DNA from: Nitrospira sp.
Lineage (GTDB): Bacteria > Nitrospirota > Nitrospiria > Nitrospirales > Nitrospiraceae
NCBI GenBank assembly: GCA_022226955.1
Contig: CP092079.1
Location: 475,217 to 539,216, forward strand
Length of the DNA stretch: 64,000 bases
Reading direction: 5' to 3'
The notes below the pieces were generated by a model. That model was given only the letters and a program-made list of their open reading frames with translations, was not told the DNA's origin and did no database searches. Shown one piece after another: positions 54,114-63,007 of the stretch. Each line of letters starts with the position of its first letter. Position 1 is the stretch's first letter. The position numbers and the translations under genes were made by a program.

Positions 54114-55687
54114 TCACTCATGGTGCATGGTCGATGCGCAAGGTGTCCCTCGCCGTGGCGGTAGCGGTGAGTCTGAGTGTCGCTCCAAACCCGTCGATGG
54201 CCGAAGGGCCAAGTCTTGCCGACCGGGTGATCGAGCACAAACTAGCGAACGGCCTGACCGTCTTGATGGTCGAGCGCCATCAAACGCCGGTGGTCTCGAT
54301 CAATATCACCTTCGGGGTGGGCGGGGTGAACGAACAGGTTGGCCAGACCGGGCTGGCCCACCTCTATGAGCACATGGCGTTCAAAGGCACGCGGACCGTC
54401 GGGACGAAGGACTACGAGAAAGAAAAGCTGACCCTCGACGAGCTGGCTCGTGCAGGGACTCTTCTCGACCGGTTGCAGCGCGAACTTGCCCAAAAGGGCC
54501 CTGCGGCGACGGCGGCCGAGCAAGCCGCGCTGGACGCCTTGCAGAAGCAGGTCGCCGACTTGCAGACGCAAGCGGGCCAATATGTCGTCGGCAACGAGGT
54601 GGCCTTGCTCTATCAGCGCCACGGTGGCGTGGGGCTCAATGCGTCCACCGGAAAAGATCTCACACGTTATACGATCAACCTTCCGGCCAACCGGCTGCCT
54701 GTCTGGGCGGCGATCGAAGCCGACCGGATGGCGAACCCGGTCCTCCGCGAATTCTACAAAGAACGCGGCGTGGTGATGGAAGAACGCCGCCTGCGCAACG
54801 ACGACAGTCCGAACGGGCTTCTGTTCGAAACCTTTACCTCGGCGGCCTTTCGGGCGCATCCCTACGGCGTGCCGACCATTGGATGGGGGTCGGATATTCT
54901 GTCGCTGACACCGGCGGCCACCGAGGCCTTCTTCAAGACGTACTATGGACCGAACAATGCGACAATTGCGCTCGTGGGGGATATCGATCCGAAAGAAACG
55001 ATTGCCTTGATCGAGAACACGTTCGGGAAAATTCCGGCGGCAAACGCCACGCCCGAGATTATGACCGTGGAGCCGGAGCAGCGGGGCGAGCGCCGTGTCG
55101 AAGTCGAATTCGATGCCGAGCCGATTGTTGCGATTGGGTATCATAAGCCCGGCCTGGGCCATCCCGACGACGAGGTCTTCGATGTCATCGATGAGATTTT
55201 GACTGATGGACTGACGTCCCGCCTGCAGACTGTTCTTGTCAGGGAGAAGCGGCTGGCGATGTCGGTCGGTTCCGATGCCAACTACCCCGGCGTCCGCGCT
55301 CCGAATCTCTTTATCCTCACTGCGACTCCGCTGGCGCCGCATACGGCGGCGGAGGTAGAGGCCGCGATCTACGTAGAGTTGGACCGGCTCAAGACCGAGC
55401 CGGTGCAGGCGAAAGAACTGCAAAAAATCGTCAATAACATCGACGCGGATCTGGTGCGGGCGCTGCGCTCGAATAGCGGTCTGGCGTCGCAGCTGGCGCT
55501 CTATCAAACGGTGGCGGGCGATTGGCGGCATGTCTTGAAATCCCGCGACCGGATCGCAGCTGTCACACCGGCCGATATTCAGCGGGTGGCCAGGCAGTAT
55601 TTCACGAAGTCCAATCGAACCGTCGGCACGCTCGTCAAGTACGTGCGCGACAAGAATCTGACAGCGGGGAATGAGGTGGCGCGATGA
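54110..55687 (+). CDS. M16 zinc peptidase, active subunit
   Basis: 525 residues with a signal peptide (cut near SMAEG). The inverted zinc motif HLYEH lies at 84-88, with the downstream glutamates in MEERRLRND. A coiled-coil insertion (about 105-165, ELARAGTLLDRLQRELAQKG and LDALQKQVADLQTQAGQ) interrupts the N-terminal domain, which is unusual. It overlaps gph and the second subunit by four bases each, so the pair is made together in the periplasm. Confidence 0.9.
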   Translation: MITHGAWSMRKVSLAVAVAVSLSVAPNPSMAEGPSLADRVIEHKLANGLTVLMVERHQTPVVSINITFGVGGVNEQVGQTGLAHLYEHMAFKGTRTVGTKDYEKEKLTLDELARAGTLLDRLQRELAQKGPAATAAEQAALDALQKQVADLQTQAGQYVVGNEVALLYQRHGGVGLNASTGKDLTRYTINLPANRLPVWAAIEADRMANPVLREFYKERGVVMEERRLRNDDSPNGLLFETFTSAAFRAHPYGVPTIGWGSDILSLTPAATEAFFKTYYGPNNATIALVGDIDPKETIALIENTFGKIPAANATPEIMTVEPEQRGERRVEVEFDAEPIVAIGYHKPGLGHPDDEVFDVIDEILTDGLTSRLQTVLVREKRLAMSVGSDANYPGVRAPNLFILTATPLAPHTAAEVEAAIYVELDRLKTEPVQAKELQKIVNNIDADLVRALRSNSGLASQLALYQTVAGDWRHVLKSRDRIAAVTPADIQRVARQYFTKSNRTVGTLVKYVRDKNLTAGNEVAR

Positions 55688-57165
55688 AGACGGTAGGAAT
55701 CGAGAGACAAGCGGCGAGAGGAATTGGCGCAGGAACCGTATGGTTCGCTGGCCTGGCGGTCATGCTTGCTAGCGCGGTGGCCACCGGTTGCGCCAGCGGT
55801 CCGGCGGCGAGCGACCCGCGGACCATGACCTTCAAGCCGGTCGAGTTTACTCCGCCGGAGCCGGATCGCGTAGTGCTCGACAATGGCATGGTCGTGTACC
55901 TCCTGGAAGATCATGAGCTGCCGCTCATTACCATGACGGCCACGATGAAGACCGGCGCCTGGCTCGATCCAGCCGATAAGGTTGGTCTCGCGGCCCTCAC
56001 GGGCGCGCTCATGCGGACCGGCGGCGGTGGCGGGCTCACGCCGGAACAGGTGGATGAAGAACTGGAATATTTCGCGGGGGATGTTGGGGTGTCGATCGGC
56101 CACGAATCCGGTTCCGCCTCGCTCGATGTGCTGAAGAAGGATCTGACGCGCGGGCTCCGGATTTTTTCCGGCCTGCTTCGGGCGCCGGCCTTCGACCAGG
56201 CGCGGGTCGAGATTGCGAAGTCGCAGGCGCTTGAGGGCATCCGGCGTCGCCAGGACAATCCCGGCTCCGTGGTGGGGCGAGAGTTCATGAAGTTGTTGTA
56301 CGGCCCGGACCATCCGTCCGCGCGGGAAGCGTCCATCGCGTCGATTACCGGCATCACCCGTGACGATCTGGCGGTCTTTCACAGGAACACGATTCATCCC
56401 AACGGCATCATTCTAGGTGTGACCGGCGATTTCCAGAAAGCGGACATGCTGGCGGCGTTGCGCGAGGCGTTCGGCGATTGGGCCAAGGGCGCGGTGCCGG
56501 AGCTGAAGATTGCCGATGTGCCGGCCAGCCGGAGCGAGTCGTCAGCGATCCGGTTCGTCGACAAAGAGACCTCGCAGACGCATCTGCGGGTTGGTCATCT
56601 CACGATTCGGGAAAACGATCCCGACTACGTGGCGCTGGCGATTGCCAACGATATCCTGGGCGGAAGTTCGTTCCGGAGCCGGCTCTTCAACGATGTGCGC
56701 ACGAAGCGCGGGCTGGCCTATTCGGTTGGCAGCCGCTTGATGGCGGGCGTCCACGATCAAGGCGTCTGGCTCATGCGGGCGGAGACGAAGCAGGCGTCCA
56801 CGCAGGAAGTGGTGAGCCGGTTCATTGCCAACATCGACCGGATGCGGACTGAATTGGTGACGGACCAGGAGCTGGCCGAGGCGAAAGAGGCCTATGTCAA
56901 TTCGTTCGTCTTCTCGTTCAGCAGCTCGTCGGCGATTGTCAGCCGCCTGGTGAGTTTGGAGTACGACGGACTGCCCAAGGATTTTCTTCAACAGGTGCGG
57001 GACAAAGTGGTCGCGCTCACGAAGGAAGAGGTGCTGGCGGCAGCGAAGAAGCACCTGCATCCGGACCGATTGAAGGTCCTCGCCGTTGGATCTGGCAACA
57101 CATTGCCGAAAGCGCTCTCGACTTTCGGGGAAGTGAAAGAGATCAAGCTGTCGCCGGAAGGGTGA
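55684..57165 (+). CDS. M16 peptidase-like lipoprotein, zinc site lost
   Basis: 493 residues. A lipobox (VATGC) predicts a lipid anchor. The M16 fold is clear (NGMVVYLLEDHELPLITMTATMKTGAWLD, FNDVRTKRGLAYSVGSRL) but the HXXEH motif is replaced by LAALTGALMRTGG, so it should be the catalytically inactive partner that forms a heterodimer with the upstream subunit. The arginine/tyrosine segment that binds substrate C-termini (RGLAYSV) is retained. Confidence 0.9.
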   Translation: MKTVGIERQAARGIGAGTVWFAGLAVMLASAVATGCASGPAASDPRTMTFKPVEFTPPEPDRVVLDNGMVVYLLEDHELPLITMTATMKTGAWLDPADKVGLAALTGALMRTGGGGGLTPEQVDEELEYFAGDVGVSIGHESGSASLDVLKKDLTRGLRIFSGLLRAPAFDQARVEIAKSQALEGIRRRQDNPGSVVGREFMKLLYGPDHPSAREASIASITGITRDDLAVFHRNTIHPNGIILGVTGDFQKADMLAALREAFGDWAKGAVPELKIADVPASRSESSAIRFVDKETSQTHLRVGHLTIRENDPDYVALAIANDILGGSSFRSRLFNDVRTKRGLAYSVGSRLMAGVHDQGVWLMRAETKQASTQEVVSRFIANIDRMRTELVTDQELAEAKEAYVNSFVFSFSSSSAIVSRLVSLEYDGLPKDFLQQVRDKVVALTKEEVLAAAKKHLHPDRLKVLAVGSGNTLPKALSTFGEVKEIKLSPEG

Positions 57166-57319
57166 AGAGGGAGAGGCTGGCGAGTCCGGCAACCCTTTTG
57201 CTCGCGCCCCGCGCACGCAAGGCGCGACTCGGTGCATGCGCGCAGTAAGGACGCCCCCACTGCCAGCTCGTGGAGCAAGAAGTAAGAGAGTGTATGAACA
57301 GATGGAGTGGTAGTTCAAC

Positions 57320-58165
57320 ATGCCGCTTGAAGACGAGTTGTGCGACATTCTGAAGAAGTCCCGCATGGGGCAGGGGTTGTCCGTGGTCGATCTCACGCGG
57401 ATGACGGGCTTGCCCGGCGGCGATATCACGGCGCTGGAGCGTGGGGATCGCCCGCGTGATCGCACCGAGGTGCGCGCCTTGGCCAACGCCTTGGGCCTTC
57501 GAGCGGAGCCGCTCGCGCAGATCGCGATTGAGCAATGGGAGCCGATCGCTCAGCACCAGCCTGCTTGGCTGGAGACGATTCACGGATCGATCAATGGCTA
57601 TGGCGTGCAGGGCTACGTCATTCATGACGCGGGCGAGGCGCTGCTGATCGATACGGCTTACAATGCGCCAGGGATGATCGAGTTTCTGTCTAAACACCGT
57701 CTGAGCCTGGTCGGCATCGGTCTGACGCATGGCCATGCGGATCATGCCGATGGGATCGAACAGATTCTTCAATCTTATCCGGCTCCGGTCTATCTGGGCG
57801 CTGAGGATGTGGAGTTGCTCAGTTGGCGGCCGCCTCAGTCGCAGTTGACGACACCGGTTCATGGACAGGCGATTGTGGTCGGCCGTTTGACCGTCCATTG
57901 CCTGATGACGCCGGGCCATACGCCCGGCGGGATCTGCTACCGGGTGGACGATGCGCAAACGCCGGTCTGTTTTGTGGGCGATACGTTGTTTGCGGGATCG
58001 ATCGGCCGGTCGAATCCCAGCACACTCTATCGGACCCATCTGACATCCGTCAGGGCGGCGGTGCTCGGTCTGCCGCCGGCGTATCGCTTGTTGCCTGGTC
58101 ATGGCCCCGCGACCACGGTCGAAGAAGAATTGGCTCATAACCCTTTCTACGCATCTGTATCATAA
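57320..58165 (+). CDS. XRE-type HTH fused to metallo-beta-lactamase hydrolase
   Basis: 281 residues. Residues 1-75 form an XRE/Cro-like helix-turn-helix (GQGLSVVDLTRMTGLPGGDITALERG). The rest is a metallo-beta-lactamase fold of glyoxalase-II type with THGHADHADG, MTPGHTPGGICYRV, FVGDTLFAGSIGR and a terminal LLPGHGPATTV supplying the remaining ligands. The fusion of a DNA-binding domain to a complete hydrolase is unusual. No good ribosome binding site close to the ATG. A hairpin repeat starts at its stop codon. Confidence 0.88.
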   Translation: MPLEDELCDILKKSRMGQGLSVVDLTRMTGLPGGDITALERGDRPRDRTEVRALANALGLRAEPLAQIAIEQWEPIAQHQPAWLETIHGSINGYGVQGYVIHDAGEALLIDTAYNAPGMIEFLSKHRLSLVGIGLTHGHADHADGIEQILQSYPAPVYLGAEDVELLSWRPPQSQLTTPVHGQAIVVGRLTVHCLMTPGHTPGGICYRVDDAQTPVCFVGDTLFAGSIGRSNPSTLYRTHLTSVRAAVLGLPPAYRLLPGHGPATTVEEELAHNPFYASVS

Positions 58166-58284
58166 GGATGCTCAAAAAGGCCGTCCAGCCAGGCCGCAGC
58201 GAGCGAAGAGGCGAGGCGTACGCTGCGGTACGTTGAGCCTCGGCGCGAAGCGAGAACGCCGCTGGCGGACTTTTTCAGTATCCT
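58165..58284. repeat. Long hairpin repeat, full-length copy
   Basis: AGGATGCTCAAAAAGGCCGT at the left and GGACTTTTTCAGTATCCT at the right are imperfect inverted ends of a 120-base GC-rich element with inner palindromic parts (GTACGCTGCGGTAC). It lies exactly between two same-strand genes and could act as a terminator or mRNA-processing hairpin. Confidence 0.85.
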
Positions 58285-58297
58285 GCTAGGAGAGCGC

Positions 58298-59224
58298 ATG
58301 AACGGCGACCGGCAGGATGTAGACGCCGATGATGCGGACGATCTCCAAGAATCAACGTTTTCACGCTATATCCTACCGGTCGGCCTGTTCGGTCTGACGG
58401 TCTTTACCACGCTGTGGGCCGGCGCCTATCAAGACCATCCCAACTTGTTTCATCCGTTTCGCGGCGCCTGGGAACTGCTCACGGAGCGGCCCGGTGAACT
58501 GGTTCATGGAATTCCCTTTGCGGCCACGCTGCTTCTGATCCTTGTCACCCACGAGCTGGCGCATTATCTGTATTCGAAGCGGCATCGCGTTCCGGCGTCG
58601 CTTCCGCTCTTCATTCCCGGGTTGCCGCTGTTCGTGGGGACCTTTGGCGCGATCATTCGTGTGCGCGGGCAAATCGTCGAGCGGAAAGCGCTCTTCGATA
58701 TCGGGATCTCCGGGCCCTTGGCCGGCTTTGTCGTCGCGCTGGTCGCGCTGGTGGTGGGCTTGCACTGGTCGCAGGTAGAGATCGGAATCAGTTCGACCAG
58801 CCCTTTCTATGTCGGACGCTCCATTCTGATCGACTGGTGCATTGCTTTTGTCTTTGGGGATTTGCCGAGGGGGGCGAGCGTCAATTTGCATCCGATTGCC
58901 GAGGCCGCCTGGTTCGGACTCTTCGTTACCTGCCTCAATCTGATTCCTATCGGACAACTTGACGGAGGCCATGTCGCCTACGCGCTTTGGGGCAGGCGGC
59001 AGCGAATCATCGCCTTCTGGGTTATTCCTGTCCTGCTGGTGCTCGGCTATTTCGGCTGGCAAGGATGGTGGTTGTGGGTGTTTCTCTCGGCGCTGCTCGG
59101 AGTCGGGCATCCACCGATTCCAGACCCAGCTTCTCCGCTAGGCTCGACGCGCATCTGGCTTGGGCGCGCGACCGTCCTTCTTTTCTTTCTCATCTTCACG
59201 CCATTCCCCATCGTCGTCCGCTAG
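58298..59224 (+). CDS. Site-2-protease-like M50 membrane metalloprotease
   Basis: 308 residues with about seven membrane helices. The zinc motif is THELAHYLYSKRH (HEXXH), and NLIPIGQLDGGHVAYAL supplies the third ligand in the NPXXXXDG-like position (here IPIGQLDGG). GTFGAIIRVRG and the following segment match bacterial and plant EGY-type S2P proteins. AGGAGAGCGC precedes the ATG. No PDZ domain. Confidence 0.9.
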   Translation: MNGDRQDVDADDADDLQESTFSRYILPVGLFGLTVFTTLWAGAYQDHPNLFHPFRGAWELLTERPGELVHGIPFAATLLLILVTHELAHYLYSKRHRVPASLPLFIPGLPLFVGTFGAIIRVRGQIVERKALFDIGISGPLAGFVVALVALVVGLHWSQVEIGISSTSPFYVGRSILIDWCIAFVFGDLPRGASVNLHPIAEAAWFGLFVTCLNLIPIGQLDGGHVAYALWGRRQRIIAFWVIPVLLVLGYFGWQGWWLWVFLSALLGVGHPPIPDPASPLGSTRIWLGRATVLLFFLIFTPFPIVVR

Positions 59225-59263
59225 CAGGATGCTGAAAAAGTCCACCAGCTTTGAGCATCCTGC
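59224..59263. repeat. Deleted 40-base copy of the hairpin repeat
   Basis: GCAGGATGCT (59224-59233) pairs perfectly with AGCATCCTGC (59254-59263). The left half continues GAAAAAGTCC-CCAGC like the full-length family, so the copy has lost its middle. It sits at the stop codon of the M50 gene and may terminate it. Confidence 0.8.
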
Positions 59264-59350
59264 GAAAGGCATCCAATGCATGCCCCTGATTTATGCGCGG
59301 ATTCCCTGCAAATGGTTGTCGGATCGTTCGGTTGGTCCTAGCATGCGGAT

Positions 59351-60115
59351 ATGGAGTCGATAGAGACGCAGACCGGGCTATGTCCAAAGTGCCAAGCCGA
59401 TCGATCCGGAGACGCGACCGAATGCGCGAGGTGCGGGATTATTTTCGCCAAGTACCGGCCTCTGCCCGTTCGCCTATCTAATAGGCCTGCCGGCGCGCGC
59501 GCCGAATCGGCTGGTTCAGCATCCACCTGGTGGGTGACGGCCAAGCAGTGGTTGATCGAAACCGATACGACCGCCGATTCCCTGGCGTTCTACGGTCGGG
59601 CAGCTGTTTTCTTGGGACTGCTCTCGTGGGGATGGAAGTTCGTCGTGACCCCATTGGAAACCAACTACACCGGCGAATCGTTTCTCCATTTGATCAATCT
59701 GCCGTTTCACGAGGCAGGGCATCTGATCTTCAGTCCCTTCGGCCGCTTCATGATGATTCTCGGCGGGAGCCTTGGCCAGGTGCTCATGCCGCTGATTTGC
59801 CTCGGCGCGTTTCTCATCCAGACGCGCGACCCCTTCGGCGCGTCAGTCGCGCTCTGGTGGACGGCCGAGAGCCTCATGGATGTGGCGCCCTATATCAACG
59901 ATGCGCGCGATATGGAGCTGATCCTATTGGGAGGAATGACCGGGAAAGAAACCGGCGGCCACGATTGGAACAATTTGCTGACGATGCTGGGCTGGCTGGA
60001 GTGGGACCATCGCTTGGCGCATATGACCTACAATCTCGGCATCCTGTTGATGCTGGCCTCCTTTGCCTGGGGCGGATGGCTGCTCGTCCGGCACTATGAC
60101 CGATCCAGGCGCTAG
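59351..60115 (+). CDS. Zinc-ribbon membrane protein with HEAGH motif
   Basis: 254 residues. An N-terminal zinc ribbon (GLCPKCQADRS ... ECARCGIIFAKY) is followed by about four membrane helices. INLPFHEAGHLIF contains a perfect HEXXH zinc-protease motif at the edge of a helix, and WWTAESLMDVAPYINDARDMEL and GHDWNNLLTMLGWL provide candidate third ligands. It may be a divergent M50-like intramembrane protease. It follows an S2P gene across a hairpin repeat. I do not recognise a named family. Confidence 0.75.
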   Translation: MESIETQTGLCPKCQADRSGDATECARCGIIFAKYRPLPVRLSNRPAGARAESAGSASTWWVTAKQWLIETDTTADSLAFYGRAAVFLGLLSWGWKFVVTPLETNYTGESFLHLINLPFHEAGHLIFSPFGRFMMILGGSLGQVLMPLICLGAFLIQTRDPFGASVALWWTAESLMDVAPYINDARDMELILLGGMTGKETGGHDWNNLLTMLGWLEWDHRLAHMTYNLGILLMLASFAWGGWLLVRHYDRSRR

Positions 60116-60132
60116 ACGGCGGCCGATGCGAG

Positions 60133-60762
60133 TCAGTGCGCCGGAACAGGCTGGTCGGTGGCGCGGCGCATCGGAGCGCTTTTTCGGTGCAACAACGGCG
60201 GGCCCAGCGGGACCATCTGGTGTCCGGTAAAGGCTTGGGTCAAACTCGCCACCGCATGATAAAACGCCATGAACCCGACCACGACGTGCAGGATGCCGGG
60301 CAAGGTTTCGCTGATGATGTTCAGCATGGTCAGGACGGTGGACGAGAAGGTCGCCGTGATGATGACGTGGAGAATGCACAACGTGGCATTGCGGTAGGCC
60401 GTCAAATAGATCATGACGGCGGAAAAGGCGGCATACACGAAGTTGATCGGGGCAAACAGCACCATGTCGAGATGGAAGGACGTGCCTTCGCTGACCAGCT
60501 TGGCGATGGAGACGGTGAGCCAGAAGAATCCGTACATGGTGAGCGCGGTCCCGCCCAGTTGCTCGTGGTAGCGGATGTCGGTGATGCCGGCTAATATCTG
60601 CACGATCCCGCCGAAGATCAGGGCGATGACCAAGGTGCCCACTTTGTTCGATTCGTGAATGCCGCCGAGTTGCGCCACGCCGAGCGTCAGGGCTCCCACC
60701 GCAAGACCGAACAATCCGATCGCCAGCACATCGATGCGACGATGATGCTCCACGTGGCTCAT
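60133..60762 (-). CDS. GPR1/FUN34/YaaH-family acetate-type transporter
   Basis: 209 residues with six membrane helices. IFGGIVQILAGITDI and LGGTALTMYGFFWLTVS match the family, which includes the acetate/succinate carrier SatP; the usual N-terminal NPAPLGL motif is not evident, so substrate is uncertain. ATG 60762 is fixed by GGAGG eight bases upstream; the longer reading to 60834 is rejected. Confidence 0.85.
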   Translation of the reverse strand: MSHVEHHRRIDVLAIGLFGLAVGALTLGVAQLGGIHESNKVGTLVIALIFGGIVQILAGITDIRYHEQLGGTALTMYGFFWLTVSIAKLVSEGTSFHLDMVLFAPINFVYAAFSAVMIYLTAYRNATLCILHVIITATFSSTVLTMLNIISETLPGILHVVVGFMAFYHAVASLTQAFTGHQMVPLGPPLLHRKSAPMRRATDQPVPAH

Positions 60763-60911
60763 ATGACCGCCTCCTTCGATGGATTCAACCCTTGGTGGCT
60801 TTGCCGACCTGGTAAAACGGCCCTCAGCATGCAACAGGGACTATTGAAAAGACAAGCCGCCTCCGGCAGACTGCCCGGTGCCGGGGGTTGGACTGATGAT
60901 AGGAGGCAGCC

Positions 60912-61403
60912 ATGACACAGCATGAATCCATGCCGACAAGGCGGTGGCTGATCGCCGCCGGGCTCGCGGTTTCATCGGCGCTGATGGCAGGTCAAGGCGT
61001 TGCCGAACAGCGAGAGGCCAGATTTTCGCCGGCGCTGGGCGGTGCGGCGGTCACGGATAGCCGGACGGGGCTGATTTGGGAGCAGGAGCCGGATCGCGAA
61101 CACGACGTCTGGAGCCGGTCCAATGAACGCTGTGCCACAAAAACTGTTGGCGGGCAATCGGGCTGGCGCGGTCCGTCGGTCGATGAGCTCAAAACATTGA
61201 TCGATACATCGCAGCACGATCCCGCTTTGCCGGCTGGGCATCCCTTCTCCAATATCAAGTCGGAGATCTATTGGACCGCGACGCCGGACCCCAAAGACGA
61301 TATTGTCTCCTGGCAGGTCAGCTTCTTCAGCGGCGAACCGGTCACCGACCAGAAATCCGGCACACGTCGGATGTGGTGCGTGCTGGACGCGCCCCGCAAG
61401 TAA
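60912..61403 (+). CDS. Secreted DUF1566-domain protein
   Basis: 163 residues with a signal peptide (cut near GVAEQ). The DUF1566 pattern is plain: VTDSRTGLIWEQEPD, a cysteine in NERCATK, GWRGPSVDELKTLIDTS, and a terminal MWCVLD. The domain occurs in surface lectin-like and lipoprotein contexts; function unknown. AGGAGGCAGCC precedes the ATG. Confidence 0.85.
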   Translation: MTQHESMPTRRWLIAAGLAVSSALMAGQGVAEQREARFSPALGGAAVTDSRTGLIWEQEPDREHDVWSRSNERCATKTVGGQSGWRGPSVDELKTLIDTSQHDPALPAGHPFSNIKSEIYWTATPDPKDDIVSWQVSFFSGEPVTDQKSGTRRMWCVLDAPRK

Positions 61404-61545
61404 CTCGATCCATTTGTGCAGAGATGTCGTGCGTCACGGTTCGATGCAGTCTCAAAGAATCGAGAAGAGCCCTCCTCATCCCCTTCGCATTTACGCCGTG
61501 TCTGCCGCAAGCCTAACGGTTGCAGAGAAAGGAAGATCGGAGAGC

Positions 61546-62757
61546 ATGATACGCGGGCGGTGGATTATTGGATGGGTGTTACTGGCGGCCGGTGCGATGG
61601 CCGCTCCCGTTCTTGTTCAAGCCGCTGAGCCTTTGTCAGAGGAGCAGTCGAATGCCAGCCAGCTCTCTGAATCCATAGATCGCAGCAAGCCGCAAGTGTC
61701 GGACTGGCACTATGGGGGATTCATCGATCTGGGCTACTCGCTGAATTTCAATTTTCCGGAGAACCATATCTTTCGCAATCGCGGCACGACGCCCAGGGTC
61801 AACGAACTCGATCTCAATATGGGCGGAATCTATGTCAGGAAAGATGCCACGGACCAATCGCGCTGGGGAATGGAATTACTGGCCCACGGTGGCCAGGATG
61901 CCAAAGAGTATGGGTTCGGAGTGAACCTCCCCCGGGTGCATGGGTCCGATGCGTTACGGCACTTCGGCCGCGCCAATGTCTCGTACCTCGCGCCGGCTGG
62001 CAATGGCCTGATGCTGCAAGCCGGTCTTTTCAACAGCTTCATCGGGTACGACTCGCTCTATGCCAAGGATAATTTCAACTACACCCGCTCGTGGATCGCA
62101 GATTATTCGCCCTACCTGATGTTCGGCGCGAATGCGCAGTACACCTTCAACGACCGGTGGACGGGAGTATTCTTCATCGTCAATGACTACTTTCATCTTC
62201 AGAACGCGAACCACGTCCCGAGTTATGGCGCGCAAGTCGCCTACAAACCCAGCGCCTCCTGGCTCTTCAAGGAAACGATCTACTACGGTCCCGATCAGTC
62301 GGACACGTCGCTCAAGTATTGGCGGTCGTTCTCGGATACGATTGTGGAATGGAAAGTTAATGACGATATCACTCTTGCCGGCGACTATCAGGTCGGAACC
62401 CAGGAAATGGCTGTGCCGGGAAGCCCTCGCGTGTTCTATATGGGGGCGGCATTCCCGATGCGATGGCACATCGGAGGGCCCTGGAGCCTGGCGCTCAGGC
62501 CGGAAGTCTATTGGGACAGAAGCGGCCTGATAACTGGTTCAGAGCAGTTCATCAAAGCGGTCACGACGACTGCCGAATATAAGCTGCCGTATAAGTGGAC
62601 GAACATGATCGCAAGGCTCGAATACCGCTACGACGACTCGACTGGTTCGGGAGGGGGCTTCTTCAAGGGCAACGCAATTGCTCCTGGAGTCATCGGGTTG
62701 ACGCCGGCGCAGCAGATGGTGATCTTCGGCCTGATCTGGACGATGGATTCGCCGTAA
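61546..62757 (+). CDS. Outer-membrane beta-barrel porin (OmpL/bbp2-like)
   Basis: 403 residues. Signal peptide ends near VQAAEP. The mature part alternates aromatic and polar residues as in a beta barrel: HYGGFIDLGYSLNFNFPEN, NELDLNMGGIYVRKD, WGMELLAHGGQDAKEYGFG, NARLEYRYDDSTG-like C-terminal strands. I place it with putative porin-2/OmpL proteins. ATG 61546 follows GGAG; the reading back to 61303 overlaps the previous gene. It immediately precedes the kdp genes but a 169-base gap separates them. Confidence 0.85.
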   Translation: MIRGRWIIGWVLLAAGAMAAPVLVQAAEPLSEEQSNASQLSESIDRSKPQVSDWHYGGFIDLGYSLNFNFPENHIFRNRGTTPRVNELDLNMGGIYVRKDATDQSRWGMELLAHGGQDAKEYGFGVNLPRVHGSDALRHFGRANVSYLAPAGNGLMLQAGLFNSFIGYDSLYAKDNFNYTRSWIADYSPYLMFGANAQYTFNDRWTGVFFIVNDYFHLQNANHVPSYGAQVAYKPSASWLFKETIYYGPDQSDTSLKYWRSFSDTIVEWKVNDDITLAGDYQVGTQEMAVPGSPRVFYMGAAFPMRWHIGGPWSLALRPEVYWDRSGLITGSEQFIKAVTTTAEYKLPYKWTNMIARLEYRYDDSTGSGGGFFKGNAIAPGVIGLTPAQQMVIFGLIWTMDSP

Positions 62758-62824
62758 TCCTCCTGCCCAGACCCCTTCGCTCGCCGCTCGAATCACAGAA
62801 AATTGCTCCCCCAATCCCTCGCAG

Positions 62825-62842
62825 TTTTTACACCGTTTTTAC
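62825..62842 (+). promoter_or_regulatory. T-rich direct repeat, candidate KdpE site
   Basis: TTTTTAC occurs at 62825-62831 and 62836-62842, 11 bases apart, about 85 bases before the first kdp peptide. The Escherichia coli KdpE site is a T-rich direct repeat with the same spacing, as I recall it. Confidence 0.45.
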
Positions 62843-62926
62843 GTTCCTCGGTCTAAGGTACCTACACAAAAATAGAAAAAGACATGCTGGATCGCCGTCT
62901 CTTTCCCGGCAAGTGAGGAGCCTGCC

Positions 62927-63007
62927 ATGGATTTTCTCTATCTGGCCGCTGTCGTTTTGTTTCTCCTGCTGTCCGTCTGGCTCATATCGGCGCTGAGGCG
63001 GCTATGA
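62927..63007 (+). CDS. 26-residue membrane peptide before kdpF
   Basis: [10 protein letters not shown] begins a single hydrophobic span ending ISALRRL. A strong GAGGAG lies seven to eight bases upstream of the ATG, and the stop overlaps the kdpF start by four bases (ATGA). It resembles KdpF in size and hydrophobicity and may be a second stabilising peptide for the potassium pump, or a leader peptide. Confidence 0.65.
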   Translation: MDFLYLAAVVLFLLLSVWLISALRRL

